Source of the DNA: Topomyia yanbarensis | Taxonomy: Eukaryota; Arthropoda; Insecta; Diptera; Culicidae | Assembly (NCBI RefSeq): GCF_030247195.1 | Contig: NC_080671.1 | Location: 64,811,089-64,875,088 of the forward strand | Direction of reading: 5' to 3' | DNA length: 64,000 bases | Part shown: one piece after another, positions 33,680 to 43,865 of the stretch | How positions within the stretch are numbered: the first letter of the stretch is position 1 | How the letters are laid out: every line of letters begins with the position of its first letter | Notes under the pieces: model-generated | What the model saw: only the letters and a program-made list of their open reading frames with translations | What the model was told of the DNA's origin: nothing | The model's database searches: none | Translations under genes and position numbers: made by a program

Positions 33680-33906
33680 ATTTTCTACTATAAAAAATGA
33701 TGTCCATTACCCCGCTGTCAAAAAAAAATGTTTCGCTCGTATATCTTATATTTCTCATACTTGATTATTACAGTATCTTTCAGAAGCATTGAAAATCTCT
33801 TAGAAATGTTGCCGTTTTATTATATTTTTGTTTAATTTTGCAGTTTGTGAGAAACGCAAAGTGTCCATCTTACCCACCGTGTCCGTATTAGCGGACTTTC
33901 CCCTAC
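33680..33906. repeat. GTCCATCTTACCC-family DNA-element fragment
   Basis: 33859-33905 ends with GTGTCCATCTTACCCACCGT, then GTCCGTATTAGCGGAC and TTTCCCCTA, the terminal type of the 26-28.5-kb family. It abuts the BEL/Pao remnant region. Confidence 0.45.
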
Positions 33907-34084
33907 TAATTTCATGCTGCTCGCGGTCGGATGTTCTAGTTTGTGTCTTTCTATTACGGGTCGTATGTTCGTATTTTTCGGCATTCATTTCGTTGTTGTT
34001 GTTGCTGGTTGTTGGTGCTTGATCCGGAGAAACTTCAACAGATCGTCGTGGACTGCGCCAACACATTCAATAACGCATACACAC

Positions 34085-34754
34085 AGTGACACTTCAACGT
34101 TCCAGCAGCCCCGCATATGGGTGGACCCTGGGAGCGCATGGTCAAGTCAGTGAAAGTCGCGATGAAAGCTGTGTCGGATAGTCCCCGTTATCCTAGTGAC
34201 GAAGTATTAGAAACGATCATGCTGCTGGCCGAAGGTGCTGTGAATTAGCTACCGTTAACCTATACTCCCCTGGAAACTGCAGATCAGGAAGCACTCACAC
34301 CAAACCACTTTCTGTTATATGGCTCAAACGGGATCAAGCAACCAGCAAGCAAACCTGCGATGACAGAAAACGTTCTTCGCGACAGCTGGAAGTTGGCCCA
34401 GCACATGGGAATCGAATTCTGGCGAAGATGGATCCGGAAATATCTCCCAATGTTGACACGGCGGGCAAACTGGTTCGATGCAGTGAAACCCCTGGAACCT
34501 GGCGATCTAGTCGTCAGAGTCGACGAACATGCGAAAAACCGATGGGAACGAGGACGTATCCTGGAAACTTTCTCGGACAAGTCCGGACAGGTGAAGCGCG
34601 CAAAAGTACAGACTGCTAGAGGTGTGTTTTCGAAACCTGCGGTAAAACTCGCTGTTCTGGACGTCATAAGCGGTAACCAGAAGTCGGATGAAACGGCTCC
34701 GAGACCGGCAACGGTCACCGATACCCCTCGTCGCGGCACGTCACTAGTGAACTA
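34085..34754 (+). pseudogene. BEL/Pao retrotransposon pol, integrase C-terminus
   Basis: The plus strand reads HFNVPAAPHMGGPWERMVKS, the conserved W-F-PP-APH-GG-WER block at the end of the integrase core in BEL/Pao elements, then one in-frame stop (near 34246, VN*LPLTYTP) and a long open stretch 34360-34754. The latter matches the C-terminal domain after integrase: LTPNHFLLYG, then FWRRWIRKYLPMLTRR (the FW-RW--EYL-L--R block), LEPGDLVVRVDE and NRWERGRI (basic chromatin- and DNA-binding tail). Integrase inserts the cDNA into the host genome. Everything upstream (gag, protease, RT, RNase H and the integrase catalytic core) is missing; the piece begins abruptly at about 34085. The frame ends at TAA 34752-34754, followed by a probable LTR. 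The minus-strand 151-codon frame here is a shadow. Confidence 0.85.
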
Positions 34755-35235
34755 AATGACCTATCCCTCGCTAGCATAACGTCACGAGCCGGGCAGTGCG
34801 AGCGCCTTTGACAGACAATCAACACAACACGTCAATTAGTCAGCAGAATTGTTAGCGAAGTGACAAAGGTAATCCAACCCACGTTATTCTATACAATCGC
34901 AGTTCAATCGCAAGTTGTAATTAAATTAATATTAGTTTATATTATACGCTGCAGAATATTAACCACATAAGTGGGATCCTAACTGAAAAGCAGACACTAG
35001 AAGTGAATGGAGGTATGAAATTATAAAACTAATACTTACCAACTTATTACTTACTACTAAAACCCAACCTAAACTTACGTATAACATTTGTAAAATACAC
35101 TGGGGTGTCCTTTCACTGAAAACAGCTTAGGGAAACACTGAAAATGTAAACAAATACACATATAAATATTTACCAATTACCACTAGTGAAATTCAATAAA
35201 TTGCAGCCTTTTGGCTGTGCAGTTATCAACGTGTT
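34755..35235 (+). repeat. Probable 3' LTR of the BEL/Pao remnant
   Basis: Directly after the pol stop comes about 480 bp without coding frames, ending in a polyadenylation-like block: CAATAAATTGCAGCC near 35196, then TTTTGGCTGTGCAGTTATCA. Position fits a 3' LTR. I cannot place its ends because the 5' LTR is absent. Confidence 0.4.
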
Positions 35236-35599
35236 GCTCTACTAGTGCATTTGCAATCGACTGCGGGTGCAAACGTTCTGAAAAGAACACTGCTGAACTC
35301 TTTACAAGCAAGCAACAATACACTGCAGCAAAGTTCGCACCAAGCGGAGCAGGAACGTTCGGAGTTCAATAATTCCAACAAAGCTTTACTTTTCCACTTT
35401 TATTCTACGTTACCTTTACGGAGGTTAAAAACTTAATGAACTTTTGAGAACAGGACACTTGCCTTTATACCTAAACTGCTGATTCGGCGAACTGAATGGC
35501 TGTCGGTGATTGGCCCACCAATCAGGGCTCAGGATGGCGTTTTCGATATGTGACGTGCTGCTGCATGTTGGCGTGTGCGCATTCCTTTTCTTTCTCCCT

Positions 35600-36000
35600 C
35601 CTTCGTGGCGTCGCTAGCAAATTGCGCAGTTTGCTGGGATCGAAATATTTCGTGAAATAGTTCACAAACTCTTGAAACCATATTCATGTACTCGTGAACT
35701 GGTTCATGATTCCTAGTAGAGGTCACAACTAGCCGCGAAAATAAATCACAAAATCATGAAACATTATTCATGTATTCGTTACCTTATTCATGAATCCTAG
35801 TATAATAGTCACAACTTACATTCGTGCTAGTGAAATACTTCACAAAATCATGAAATATTATTCATGTATTTGTTAACTGGTTCATGATACTTAGTGTAAT
35901 AGTCACAGCTAACCATTTGTGCTCGTGTAATAGCTCACGATAAAAAATATTATTCATGTATTCGTGAATTGGTTCATGACTCCTAGTACATGATCTATTT
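35600..36000. repeat. About 105-bp tandem repeats, TCATGA-rich
   Basis: About four diverged units each contain TTCATGTATTCGT, ACTGGTTCATGA, CTAGTATAATAGTCACA and CACAAAATCATGAAA motifs. The unit is itself full of short inverted TCATGA/TCGTGA pieces. Confidence 0.7.
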
Positions 36001-36199
36001 TGCTTGTGGTGATATTCAGAAGATATCCTCAATCATTTTCAATTTCTTGTCATATGGTAATTAAATTTTCACGCAAATCGTTCCACAAAATTTTGACCAG
36101 TAATAGGTACGAGCAGTAGATATCAAAATACTATTAGGGCCTCGAACATCGTAATTAATTTGATCAGGTACGGCGCGATGTCTAGACGGAAAACGAAAG

Positions 36200-36720
36200 C
36201 TGCGCTGAGCACCCCAAACCGTGTTCGTGATAAAGTTCACAGAGCAACATCAGTCACACTTTTATAATCCAGCTCACATTGTTACGTTATTTCGAGTAAA
36301 AAAGCTAAAAGTAACCACAAATAACAGATCGCGATTGAAATTACGAAAACCATGATGAAACTGCTGATATCATGAACATGAACATCATGAATGCTCTAGA
36401 ATTAAATTACACGATAACATGAACAGTAATTACGAGAAGCATGACTAAGTCCTGATATCATTAGCATGTATCACTCTACTCATGACTAAAATATCACGAT
36501 AACGTGAATAGAAATTATAACAATCGCGGCTAAGACCTGCAATGATGAACATGATTCCAACTAGTCTGACAGAAAAATCCTATAGTAAGCTCATGAATAA
36601 AACAGCACGGTAACGTGGCGAGAAATCACAAAAATCGCGAATAAGTTCACAAAATCATGAACATCGCTTGACTGACAGCTGCGTATTTCCAAATCATGAA
36701 CAACAGCAACTCCACCAAAC
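36200..36720. repeat. Second TCATGA-rich degenerate tandem tract
   Basis: Units of roughly 110-120 bp share a CACGATAACGTGAA-like block, a GAAATTA-GA-AATCGCG block and a CATGAACAT or CATGACTAA block. It is related in style to 35600-36000, but the unit differs. Confidence 0.55.
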
Positions 36721-36790
36721 ATTCGAATGTAACGCCATTAGAATGTTCGAAGCGAACTAGTTTGTAGAAAACGCAAATAGTTACATTAGG

Positions 36791-38238
36791 GCAATTTCAC
36801 ATCATTTGGACAATTCTAGACTCCCGCCCACCTCGCTTGAAATTTTTGAAATTGGTGTTATGGGAAAATATGGAGAAAAAAAGTATTAAATGCTATAACT
36901 TTTGAAGTAGCAATCAAAAAATTACAATTTATACATCTTTTTAAATGAAATATCCTTAGCATTTGAATGGAGATATTTTTGTTTCTAGCAAAGTACGGCA
37001 AAGTGGGATACTGGCTCATTTTGGCCCCAAAATCCCCTATTTTTAATAATGTTTCTGCTCCGTGATGCAAATCATACATATTTTGCAGTTTTTCTAATGT
37101 GAAAAAATGTCAGAAACCGAACGGAACCTTTTTGATTTCTGTCCGAATACGAGAAGTTGGGGTTATAGGGCCTTTTGTCATTCATATTAAATTTTATCAT
37201 TTTATTGCGCATATATCTCTATTATTCTTCACTCAATTTTAATAAATTGTATCTTGTTGAACGTGGAAAATCCTTAGGAACAAAATACAAATAGATTCGT
37301 TATCGGTAAAATTCACAAACATCAAATTATCTGACATATTACCTCGATTTCACATTTTTATCATAAAATCGCGCATATTAAATACATTTAACAACAAAAT
37401 TCTTATTTAATTTACTACTTTTACAAAAAAATACTTTTGGGGATTACATGAGAAAAGTTTTCATCCTGAAAAAATAGGGGAAGTTGAGGTATTAGGACAT
37501 TTAATGAAAAAAATGTGATTTGTCGAGCTAATGTCAAAAAATTTGATGTTTCTGAATTTTACCGCTGACGAATCTATTTTTTGTAGTTAGATGTTTGACG
37601 ACTGGTTACGGAACATTCACTGATATTTGCGGCTTTCTCAGTCTGTTATACTTAAGCAAACGATTTATTTATAGATTGCCCAATCTATAAATATATCGTT
37701 TGCTTAAGTATAATAGACTGAGAAAGCAGCAAATATCAGTGACTATTTTTGTAGTATGCCTAAGAATTTTCTATGCTCAACAAGTTACATTTTATGATAA
37801 TTGATTGAAGAATAATAGAGATATATGCAGGAGAAAATGAAAAAAATTTAATTTGAGTGACTAAAGGTCCTATAGCCCCAACTTCTCGTATTCTGACAAA
37901 AATCAAAAAGGTTCCGTTCGATTTCTGAGATTTTTCACGTTAGAAAAACTGCAAAATATGTATGATTTGCATCACGGAGCAAAAACATTATTAAAAATAG
38001 GGGATTTTGGGGCAAAAATGACCCAGTACCCATCTTTTCCGTACTTTTCTAGAAGCAAAAATATCTCCATTCAAATGTTAAGGTTATTTCCTTTAAAAAG
38101 AGGTATAAATTATAATTTTCTGATTGCAACTTCAAGTTATAGCATTTAATATATTTTCCTACATATTTTCCCATAGTACCAATTTCAAAAATTCAAGCGA
38201 AGTGGGCGGGAGTCTAGAATTGTCCAAATGAACTTCAC
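36791..38238. repeat. Large multi-level palindromic element, copy 1
   Basis: The left end (ATTTGGACAATTCTAGACTC then CCGCCCAC) and the right end (its reverse complement) bound arms of about 490 bp: 36791-37285 pairs with 37752-38238, with small indels. Inside, 37288-37330 pairs with 37540-37582 (blocks around ATAGATTCGT and GGTAAAATTCA), and 37617-37678 pairs with 37681-37742. No transposase frame exists; short frames on opposite strands at 36858-37079 and 37958-38149 (both starting MYDLHHGA) are mirror images made by the palindrome. It is a foldback-type element, also present as a rearranged copy at 48175-50500. Confidence 0.85.
37617..37742. repeat. 62-bp inner hairpin of the palindrome
   Basis: Arms 37617-37678 and 37681-37742 are separated by only two bases and differ at about three positions. 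The core is CTTAAGCAAACGAT. Confidence 0.9.
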
Positions 38239-38239
38239 C

Positions 38240-41200
38240 TGAACTCAACGACTTCCGGCTCGTAATTTTACAGGTTAAGGCATGTAAAATTTCATGATTA
38301 GCCAGAGAATTACGAAGCGACGTTGATTACATCAATTGTAATGTTTATATATTTAGTGTGTAGTTTAGTTTCTTCCATGAGAGTGGTCAAAATATCTTGT
38401 GAAATGATCTAATTGGTACCAATTCTTGATTTCACTTGAATTCAGCGGATTTTCAAAACTGCAATCCGCTCTAAAAGTTAACAATATTTGCATGAAGATT
38501 CACCTCTCTTTCTATGGCCCTGAGAACCAAATTTCTATTATCAATAAATTGGATCTTTCGAGCATCCCACTTCCGCACCAAATCCTAATGCGTGCGATCT
38601 CGGTCGGCGGTTTGCTTCCCAACTTCCCAATCCGCCGAGCAGCCTCTTTGATATCACCAACAGAGAAACGAATCAGTGACTGGGTTCTTGTCTCTGGCTG
38701 GAGTTGCCTCTTTCACCGGCACCTCTACTTTGTGCCCCTACTACCGACGAATGGATTACCGCACTTTTTGCTCGATGAAAGCTTTTTCATTCTCGAAAAG
38801 AAAAAAAAGAAACCCTTCGCAATACCCACCCATAGCCGCTCGGCTAGAAAAGCTGATGGACCGGTCTCGTTCCATCAATGATGGTTGCGATACGACGCTA
38901 GGTACGGTTTAGCTGTTTCAACAGTTTATCCTGCTTAACGGATGAAGGTTTTAGCCGAGACTTGGCATTACTGATGCATTGTTTTTTACCCCTTCACAAA
39001 TGTGTTTCTTGGAACTGGAGCAAGGAAGCTGGAGCGTCTGACGTACTGCCACTATAACATTTGAATGGAACCGTTTTTACACTGGATATGGAACAAAGGT
39101 CAATCAAGAGGTTAACACGGTCATTAATTAAAGGGAAAACATGTGTTTCTACGTCAGTAGTGGTTATCATTTGGCTGGTAAAAAGTTGTTGTAGGCAAAA
39201 ATATTCCAGCTCATATAGTTAACCCAAAATAGAAATACAGTTATGCCACTTTCTTCATCCTGTTAGGAAGAAGGTATTCGGTTTATATTCGAGAAAATGC
39301 GAATAGTTTTGTCCCACAATTATAAGAAATACTACTACAACAAAAAAGTGCACAAATTGAGAGAACTTCGTGTTTGAGGTTAATGAAAACTCGTATCAAG
39401 CGCCCCGATTTTCATTCTACTATTATAACTAGGTAGCTAACAGCAATAGGGTGTTAATAAACTCAACACCCTACATCATTAAATCAAAGTAAAATTAAAT
39501 TTCAACATAAAGCAACGGTTAATCTGAAAAGTACCATAAACATTACCTGCGTGCGTACCAGAAGTAGATCTGTTTCTTTGTTGATACATACTATACTCCG
39601 TCGTCTTAATTCGAAATGCAAATTGGCTACACAAAGACTGAATGGATCGCACGAATATAAGATTTCGGTAAAAGCGAGGGTCACTTTTTGCCATACCAAT
39701 TCGTAACTTTTTCCTTCAGCCAGCTCTACCTTTGAAATGGGGTGGCCAAGCAAAGAGAATCTCGATCCTTTTTGCCGCCTTTTTAAAGTTACTATGGGGT
39801 GCTTCAGTGAAGTGCTATGGGCCACACCAATTGAAAGCAAGTATAGCCCCAGGAAAAAGGTCACTTTTCTTTGGTTCGTTTCTCACTTTTGCCGTGTTTT
39901 TGACGGACTTTTTGTCCTCAGTCTCCACTTCCCTGATAGGTTCTATCTAGACGGGAGCGAAGCGGGGACTGAACAACGTCAAATTGATAATTTATGAATT
40001 ATATTCGGTGGTGACTGCTGGCTCCCTGTGGGGGATTTTCGTTTCGCAAAACCATTTGGCCGGACCTTCCGGTTATGCGTTTTTGCTTCCCCGGTGGCTT
40101 CGGAAATTGTTGGCAGTCCAACCAAAACATACGTACATACACGCATAATATAGCAACTTTTGGAAGGATCAACTTTTCCCCTCTCGAGCATGGCTTGGGG
40201 CTAATTGCACGGTTTCAAAAAGAATCTGATTTCCATCCGTAAGCTGTTCCTGTTCGGCGGGAATTCGTTTTCACAAAGTATTAACGTTCCGACATGAGCA
40301 GGAGCTGATTGTCGATGCTGATTGGGTGCAAATAGCGAGGGCGGATCGGCGAAGCGGTCGAAATTCGAGTAGCATCCGAACTTCAGCAACGTAGTATGAT
40401 GCGGTCTGCTACTTGACAACAATCTTCGGCAACGATGACTAGGCGAAGAAATGATTGAACGTTAATGAATCTTTAAAATGTTTTATATTGGGAAAGTTTT
40501 CAGAGAGGGATTGGCGATTAGAATCCATGCATAATTAATGCTGCGCGTGAGACGCTTCGGTTATTCCCGTTTTAAGGGAGTTTCGTGAGAACATCGAGAA
40601 AAATAAATCGATTTTCTATTACCGCACAATGTAATGGCAGAAGAGAGTTCGAACGATGGTTGATAGAGTAACTCAGACTGAAGTAACTATCTGCTGGGTA
40701 ATTAAATTTGTTTTGCTTGAAATAACCAACTTTATGGCGTCATATTGTGTTTTGAACTATTTGATTCACAATCAAGCGCAGGAATATTTATGTCAATTCA
40801 TATTTGATACGTAGGAATCGTTTCCGCAAAAAATATAGGCTCTTGTCAAATAACCTCCTGTTCAGGGATTTGCGCTCCTGTACTCTAGGAGAATTCACCT
40901 GTTCCACATACTTTTTTTCATTTTGAAGAGAAAAGTAACGTATATTTAATTCTTCGTCGAATTCATTTTTTTCATCTCCCTTTGCGTAACATTTACGTTC
41001 CGGTACGAACAATTCAACATTAATTAAATGTTGACAGCCGGAAGCCTCCTAGACATGGTGAGAACCATAAATTTGCGCCGTCCTGAATAAATAGGTAAAT
41101 TGGTAAAGCCGATGAAAAAGTAGGGACCACCACCAAACGGTTTATGGATATTTTTATGAGTATTTAAACAGATCTCCTCCGTCGATCGTGAGCAAGCAAT

Positions 41201-41425
41201 TTATGACACGAGCGTAAAGCATTTCCCAAACGTGCAAGTAAGGGCTTTCTTCGTTTATAGATCAATCTGATTTAAGTGTTGAAAAATGCGCCCATTATTG
41301 GCTTTTGATTTATTTAATAGGGATCGATTCCATTTTTATCGTGAAAATGTGCTGTTTTTTCAATCGTTGAAAGAGATGAAGTTGAATATCTACCAAAACA
41401 GCCGCGATTTAAAACAAATAAACTA
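38240..41425. other. No recognisable gene; mixed unique DNA
   Basis: GC-richer patches lie at 38570-38930 and 39690-40440. The frames there (38426-38881 plus, 39502-39864 minus) are the longest but overlap frames on the other strand and show no family motif. I see no tRNA, rRNA or transposon end. The stretch could be intergenic or intronic host DNA. Confidence 0.4.
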
Positions 41426-41429
41426 CTCC

Positions 41430-41650
41430 AATTTGCTGAATCCCTTGTCAACGAATACCACAGCGGGTTCGAGAACGACGATTAACGACGACCCAAATGT
41501 TTACCCTGCGACAAATGTTGGCTAAATTTTGGGAATACAACTTGCGTACTTACCGTCTGTTTGGAAATTTCAAAACGGCGTACGATTCAATGAAATATAA
41601 CGAACTGCGGCAGATAATTCTTGAACATGACTTAAATTCAAATATAGTTG
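41430..41650 (+). pseudogene. Non-LTR reverse transcriptase fragment (RT block 2-3)
   Basis: In shifting plus-strand frames the region reads LVNEYHSGFENDD (usually EYQ-GFR-GRST), then a TLRQMLAKFWEYNL-like stretch, then RLFGNFKTAYDSMKYNELRQ. The last is RT motif A, normally LFIDFKAAYDS--R-ELW, so the aspartate before FK is replaced by N here. Wording is close to RTE/CR1-like elements with an F-LRQI--K--EYN helper block. It is a piece of about 70 codons with no other domain. The frame at 41286-41525 covers only part of it. Confidence 0.65.
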
Positions 41651-41937
41651 GATGTTGCTGACTTCTGTCATCATGACAGTAATAGTAAAGAGTAAAGAGA
41701 CAGTAAAGAGTAATCAAATGAAATGTTGGTCTAAAATATGAAAAGAATATCTTCTACTTTCTACAATGACGTTTTTATTTACCAAGAAAAATAACCCTTA
41801 TCATCGCGAAAAGTTGTTAAAATGTTCGAAGCGTAGTCACGACACTCATGTTGGTTATGTTGTTTGCTAAAACTTGATTTCTTACATAACGAAAATGGAA
41901 TCTTCAGTCAAAAACTCTTAGTAGAACACAATTTGTT

Positions 41938-42305
41938 GATCGTGAAAAGAACCGTTGGTTGTTTCATTGTGGAAACATAGTTTAGGCCCGCTCACCGCGG
42001 ATCCGGCGAAACAGTTTCACGTCTTTCTGCATGATAGTTGCGCGTTTCGAGCACTATGTCATATCTTCCTACAAACCAACCAGGTAGGCATCGCTCGCAT
42101 CTTGGGGTGTCAATACAGCTGGGTTTTGTCAGCGTAGATCGAAGTCCTGTGCAATCTCAGTTTCTGGTCGGTAGCCGGTTGTGATGAGGCTTCTTAACGC
42201 CACCATTGGCCGGGGCACTTTTGAGGACGGTCGTCGTTGCCAACTGCTACTATCGCTCTCTCGCTCGTTTTCATGCCACGTGCCTTTCCTTGCTGCGGGT
42301 TGAGC
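41938..42305 (-). pseudogene. Histone H3 pseudogene (copy 1)
   Basis: On the minus strand the sequence encodes broken pieces of replication-dependent histone H3. Near 42300-42270 a block reads QPAARKGTW, corresponding to KQTARKSTG of the H3 tail. Near 42245-42190 comes QLATTTVLKSAPANGGVKK, matching QLATKAARKSAPATGGVKK. EIAQDFDLR follows near 42150 (H3 EIAQDFKTDLR), after deletion of the alpha-N/alpha-1 region. ASDAYLVGL and, at the end, TIMQKDVKLFRRIRGERA match the H3 C-terminus, with TAA at 41984-41982. About 25 codons after KKPH are deleted, and frameshifts are present. Downstream at 41953-41938 lies a degenerate histone 3' stem-loop (GGTTCT-TTTC-ACGATC). A 27-bp insertion between GKAP and QLAT resembles sequence upstream of copy 2. 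H3 packs DNA in nucleosomes; this copy cannot. Confidence 0.8.
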
Positions 42306-42419
42306 AGAACCACCAAGAGCGAATCCGAACTCAAACACCAAGGACAAAATGCACCATTTCAAATCAAAAGAACGTGCGTAATTGCCTTTACAATAATGTA
42401 TTATCTCGGGTTGGATAAA

Positions 42420-43190
42420 CGCAATGCTTAGTAACCGCATTCTTTGCCCGTCACTGCGACAGGCTGAGATACGGAAGTTTAGTATTTGCGATTGTCCTCA
42501 GGGTGGCATTCTGTCACCTTTGTTATCGAAGTTGGTTGCCGACGGCTTGTTGAAGAAACTCAATGAGCTTGGATTTCCAACCTACGGGTTTACTGATGAT
42601 TACCACTAATTACTGGATTTTGCATCGAAACAATCTTTGACTTAATGCAACAAGCATTAAGAGCTGTCGAACAGTGGTGTCGACAAGTTAAATTATCAGT
42701 TATCCCAAAAAAAACCTCAATGGTTTTTTCTACGTATAAGCGAATAACAACCGGGGTTCCTCCCTTGCATTTCTTTGATTCTGAGCTACTGTGTACAGAT
42801 CAAGTCAAATACGTTGAAGTTATTTTAGATTCCAAACTGAATTGGTCTGCTCACATTAAGTTCAGAGTCAAGAAAGCGTGCATGGCCTTCGGGCAGTGCA
42901 GACAAACTTTTGACAAAACCTCAAACGTAAATCCATATATATGGTTTATACGACAATTATACGTCCAATACTGTCTTATGGACACCTTGTGTGGTGGTAG
43001 CGGGGAGAGGAGATGACGGTCCAGGTAAAACTAAACCATCTGCTAAAAATGGCGCTCGTGGTGTGTAACTGTTGAGGCTCCTCTAAATTTCAAACCATTA
43101 GGCATACAACTCAAACAAGAAGCACTATCATGTTCATACAGACTACAGGTAACAGTAACCGTGTAGATCGTGCTACCAGTCACAGGAGAA
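42420..43190 (+). pseudogene. Non-LTR retrotransposon ORF2, RT C-terminal half
   Basis: This is a 5'-truncated ORF2 of an I/Jockey-superfamily element. It starts at MLSNRILCPSL (42424), then CPQGGILSPLLSKLVADGLL (RT block 4) and GFPTYGFTDDYH, which holds the catalytic aspartate pair (usual FADD; here FTDD). After a frameshift, 42645-43016 continues with QWCRQVKLSVIPKKTSMV and YVEVILDSKLNWSAHIKFRV (blocks 6-7), then CMAFGQCRQTF. A further frame near 43075-43185 carries FKPLGIQLKQEALSCSYRLQ. At least three frameshifts make it inactive. It probably belongs to the same group as the ORF1 remnant at 2489. The RNase H domain resumes at 43500 after an insertion. Confidence 0.85.
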
Positions 43191-43485
43191 CTGTGGGTAA
43201 AAAGGACATGTTAAAGACTTACTCAAATATAACATAGTAAAAGCATGTTTCTGTCAACATGTAATACTCTATGCTGTAGTTCCATATGTTGGATTTCGAG
43301 TATACAGAGGGGTTAAGTTATAAAAATCAAGAAGTATCGTTTTTAAAAGAAATAGAAAACGAAGAAATATCTACGCTTTTTTCAGACTGCAGGTGAAACG
43401 GACATATGATGGGGGGAAAGACGGACATGTTGGGGTTATGATGATAACAACAAAAAATATCACAATTTACCTTCACATGCGGTTT
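43190..43485. mobile_element. GGACAT-type MITE inserted in the non-LTR ORF2
   Basis: The coding remnant stops near 43190 and resumes near 43490. The inserted DNA begins with GTGGGTAAAAAGGACATG and has GGACATATGATGGGGGGAAA and GACGGACATGTTGGGG near its right side, wording like the GTCCATCTTACCC-type element ends seen at 26-28.5 and 33.9 kb. Exact ends are unclear. Confidence 0.5.
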
Positions 43486-43489
43486 TGTC

Positions 43490-43865
43490 AGGATTGGTTG
43501 TCAGGCTATAGAGGGAGACAACAACGAACGCAGGCGACCTGTTACGCTGACGGTTCTCTGATGGAGGGACGTGCTAGTGCTGGTGTCTACTGTCGTGAGA
43601 TGAGGTTGAAACAATACCACTCGCAAGATAGATACTGTACTGTACTCTAAGCAGAAATCTTCACAATTATGTGCGGGGTACAATCGGCCCTTCAATAGAG
43701 CTTGTCCGGCAAAGTTAAAAACTTCTGCTCTGACAGTCAAGGTGCAATCAAGGCCTTTAGCTCAGACAAATCACGGTCCATACTAGTGATCGCGTGCCGA
43801 GCTCCAATCGAAGAACTAAGCATTGTCAACACTATCCACCTTGTCAGTCTGAATGGACTGACAAT
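43490..43865 (+). pseudogene. Non-LTR ORF2, RNase H domain (N-terminal part)
   Basis: ATCYADGSLMEGRASAGVYC (near 43528) matches the first catalytic block of retroelement RNase H (the D of YTDGS; here YADGS). In the next frames come AEIFTIMCGVQSAL (second block, E) and NFCSDSQGAIKAF (third block, D), then IEELSIVNTIHLV. RNase H removes RNA from the RNA:DNA hybrid during reverse transcription. Frameshifts separate the blocks. The domain is cut at about 43865 by a foldback element; the end continues near 45480. Confidence 0.8.

Noticed and set aside
34284..34739. 151-codon minus-strand frame
   Set aside because: Antisense shadow of the BEL/Pao integrase C-terminus.
38426..38881. 151-codon plus-strand frame
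   Set aside because: Overlaps another frame in a different phase (38676-38912), contains a lysine low-complexity run, and shows no domain; kept only as unannotated DNA.
42900..42935. Second copy of the Transib inner motif (ACAAACTTTTGACAAAACCTC)
   Set aside because: It lies inside the non-LTR ORF2 coding remnant and has no heptamer at either RSS spacing.
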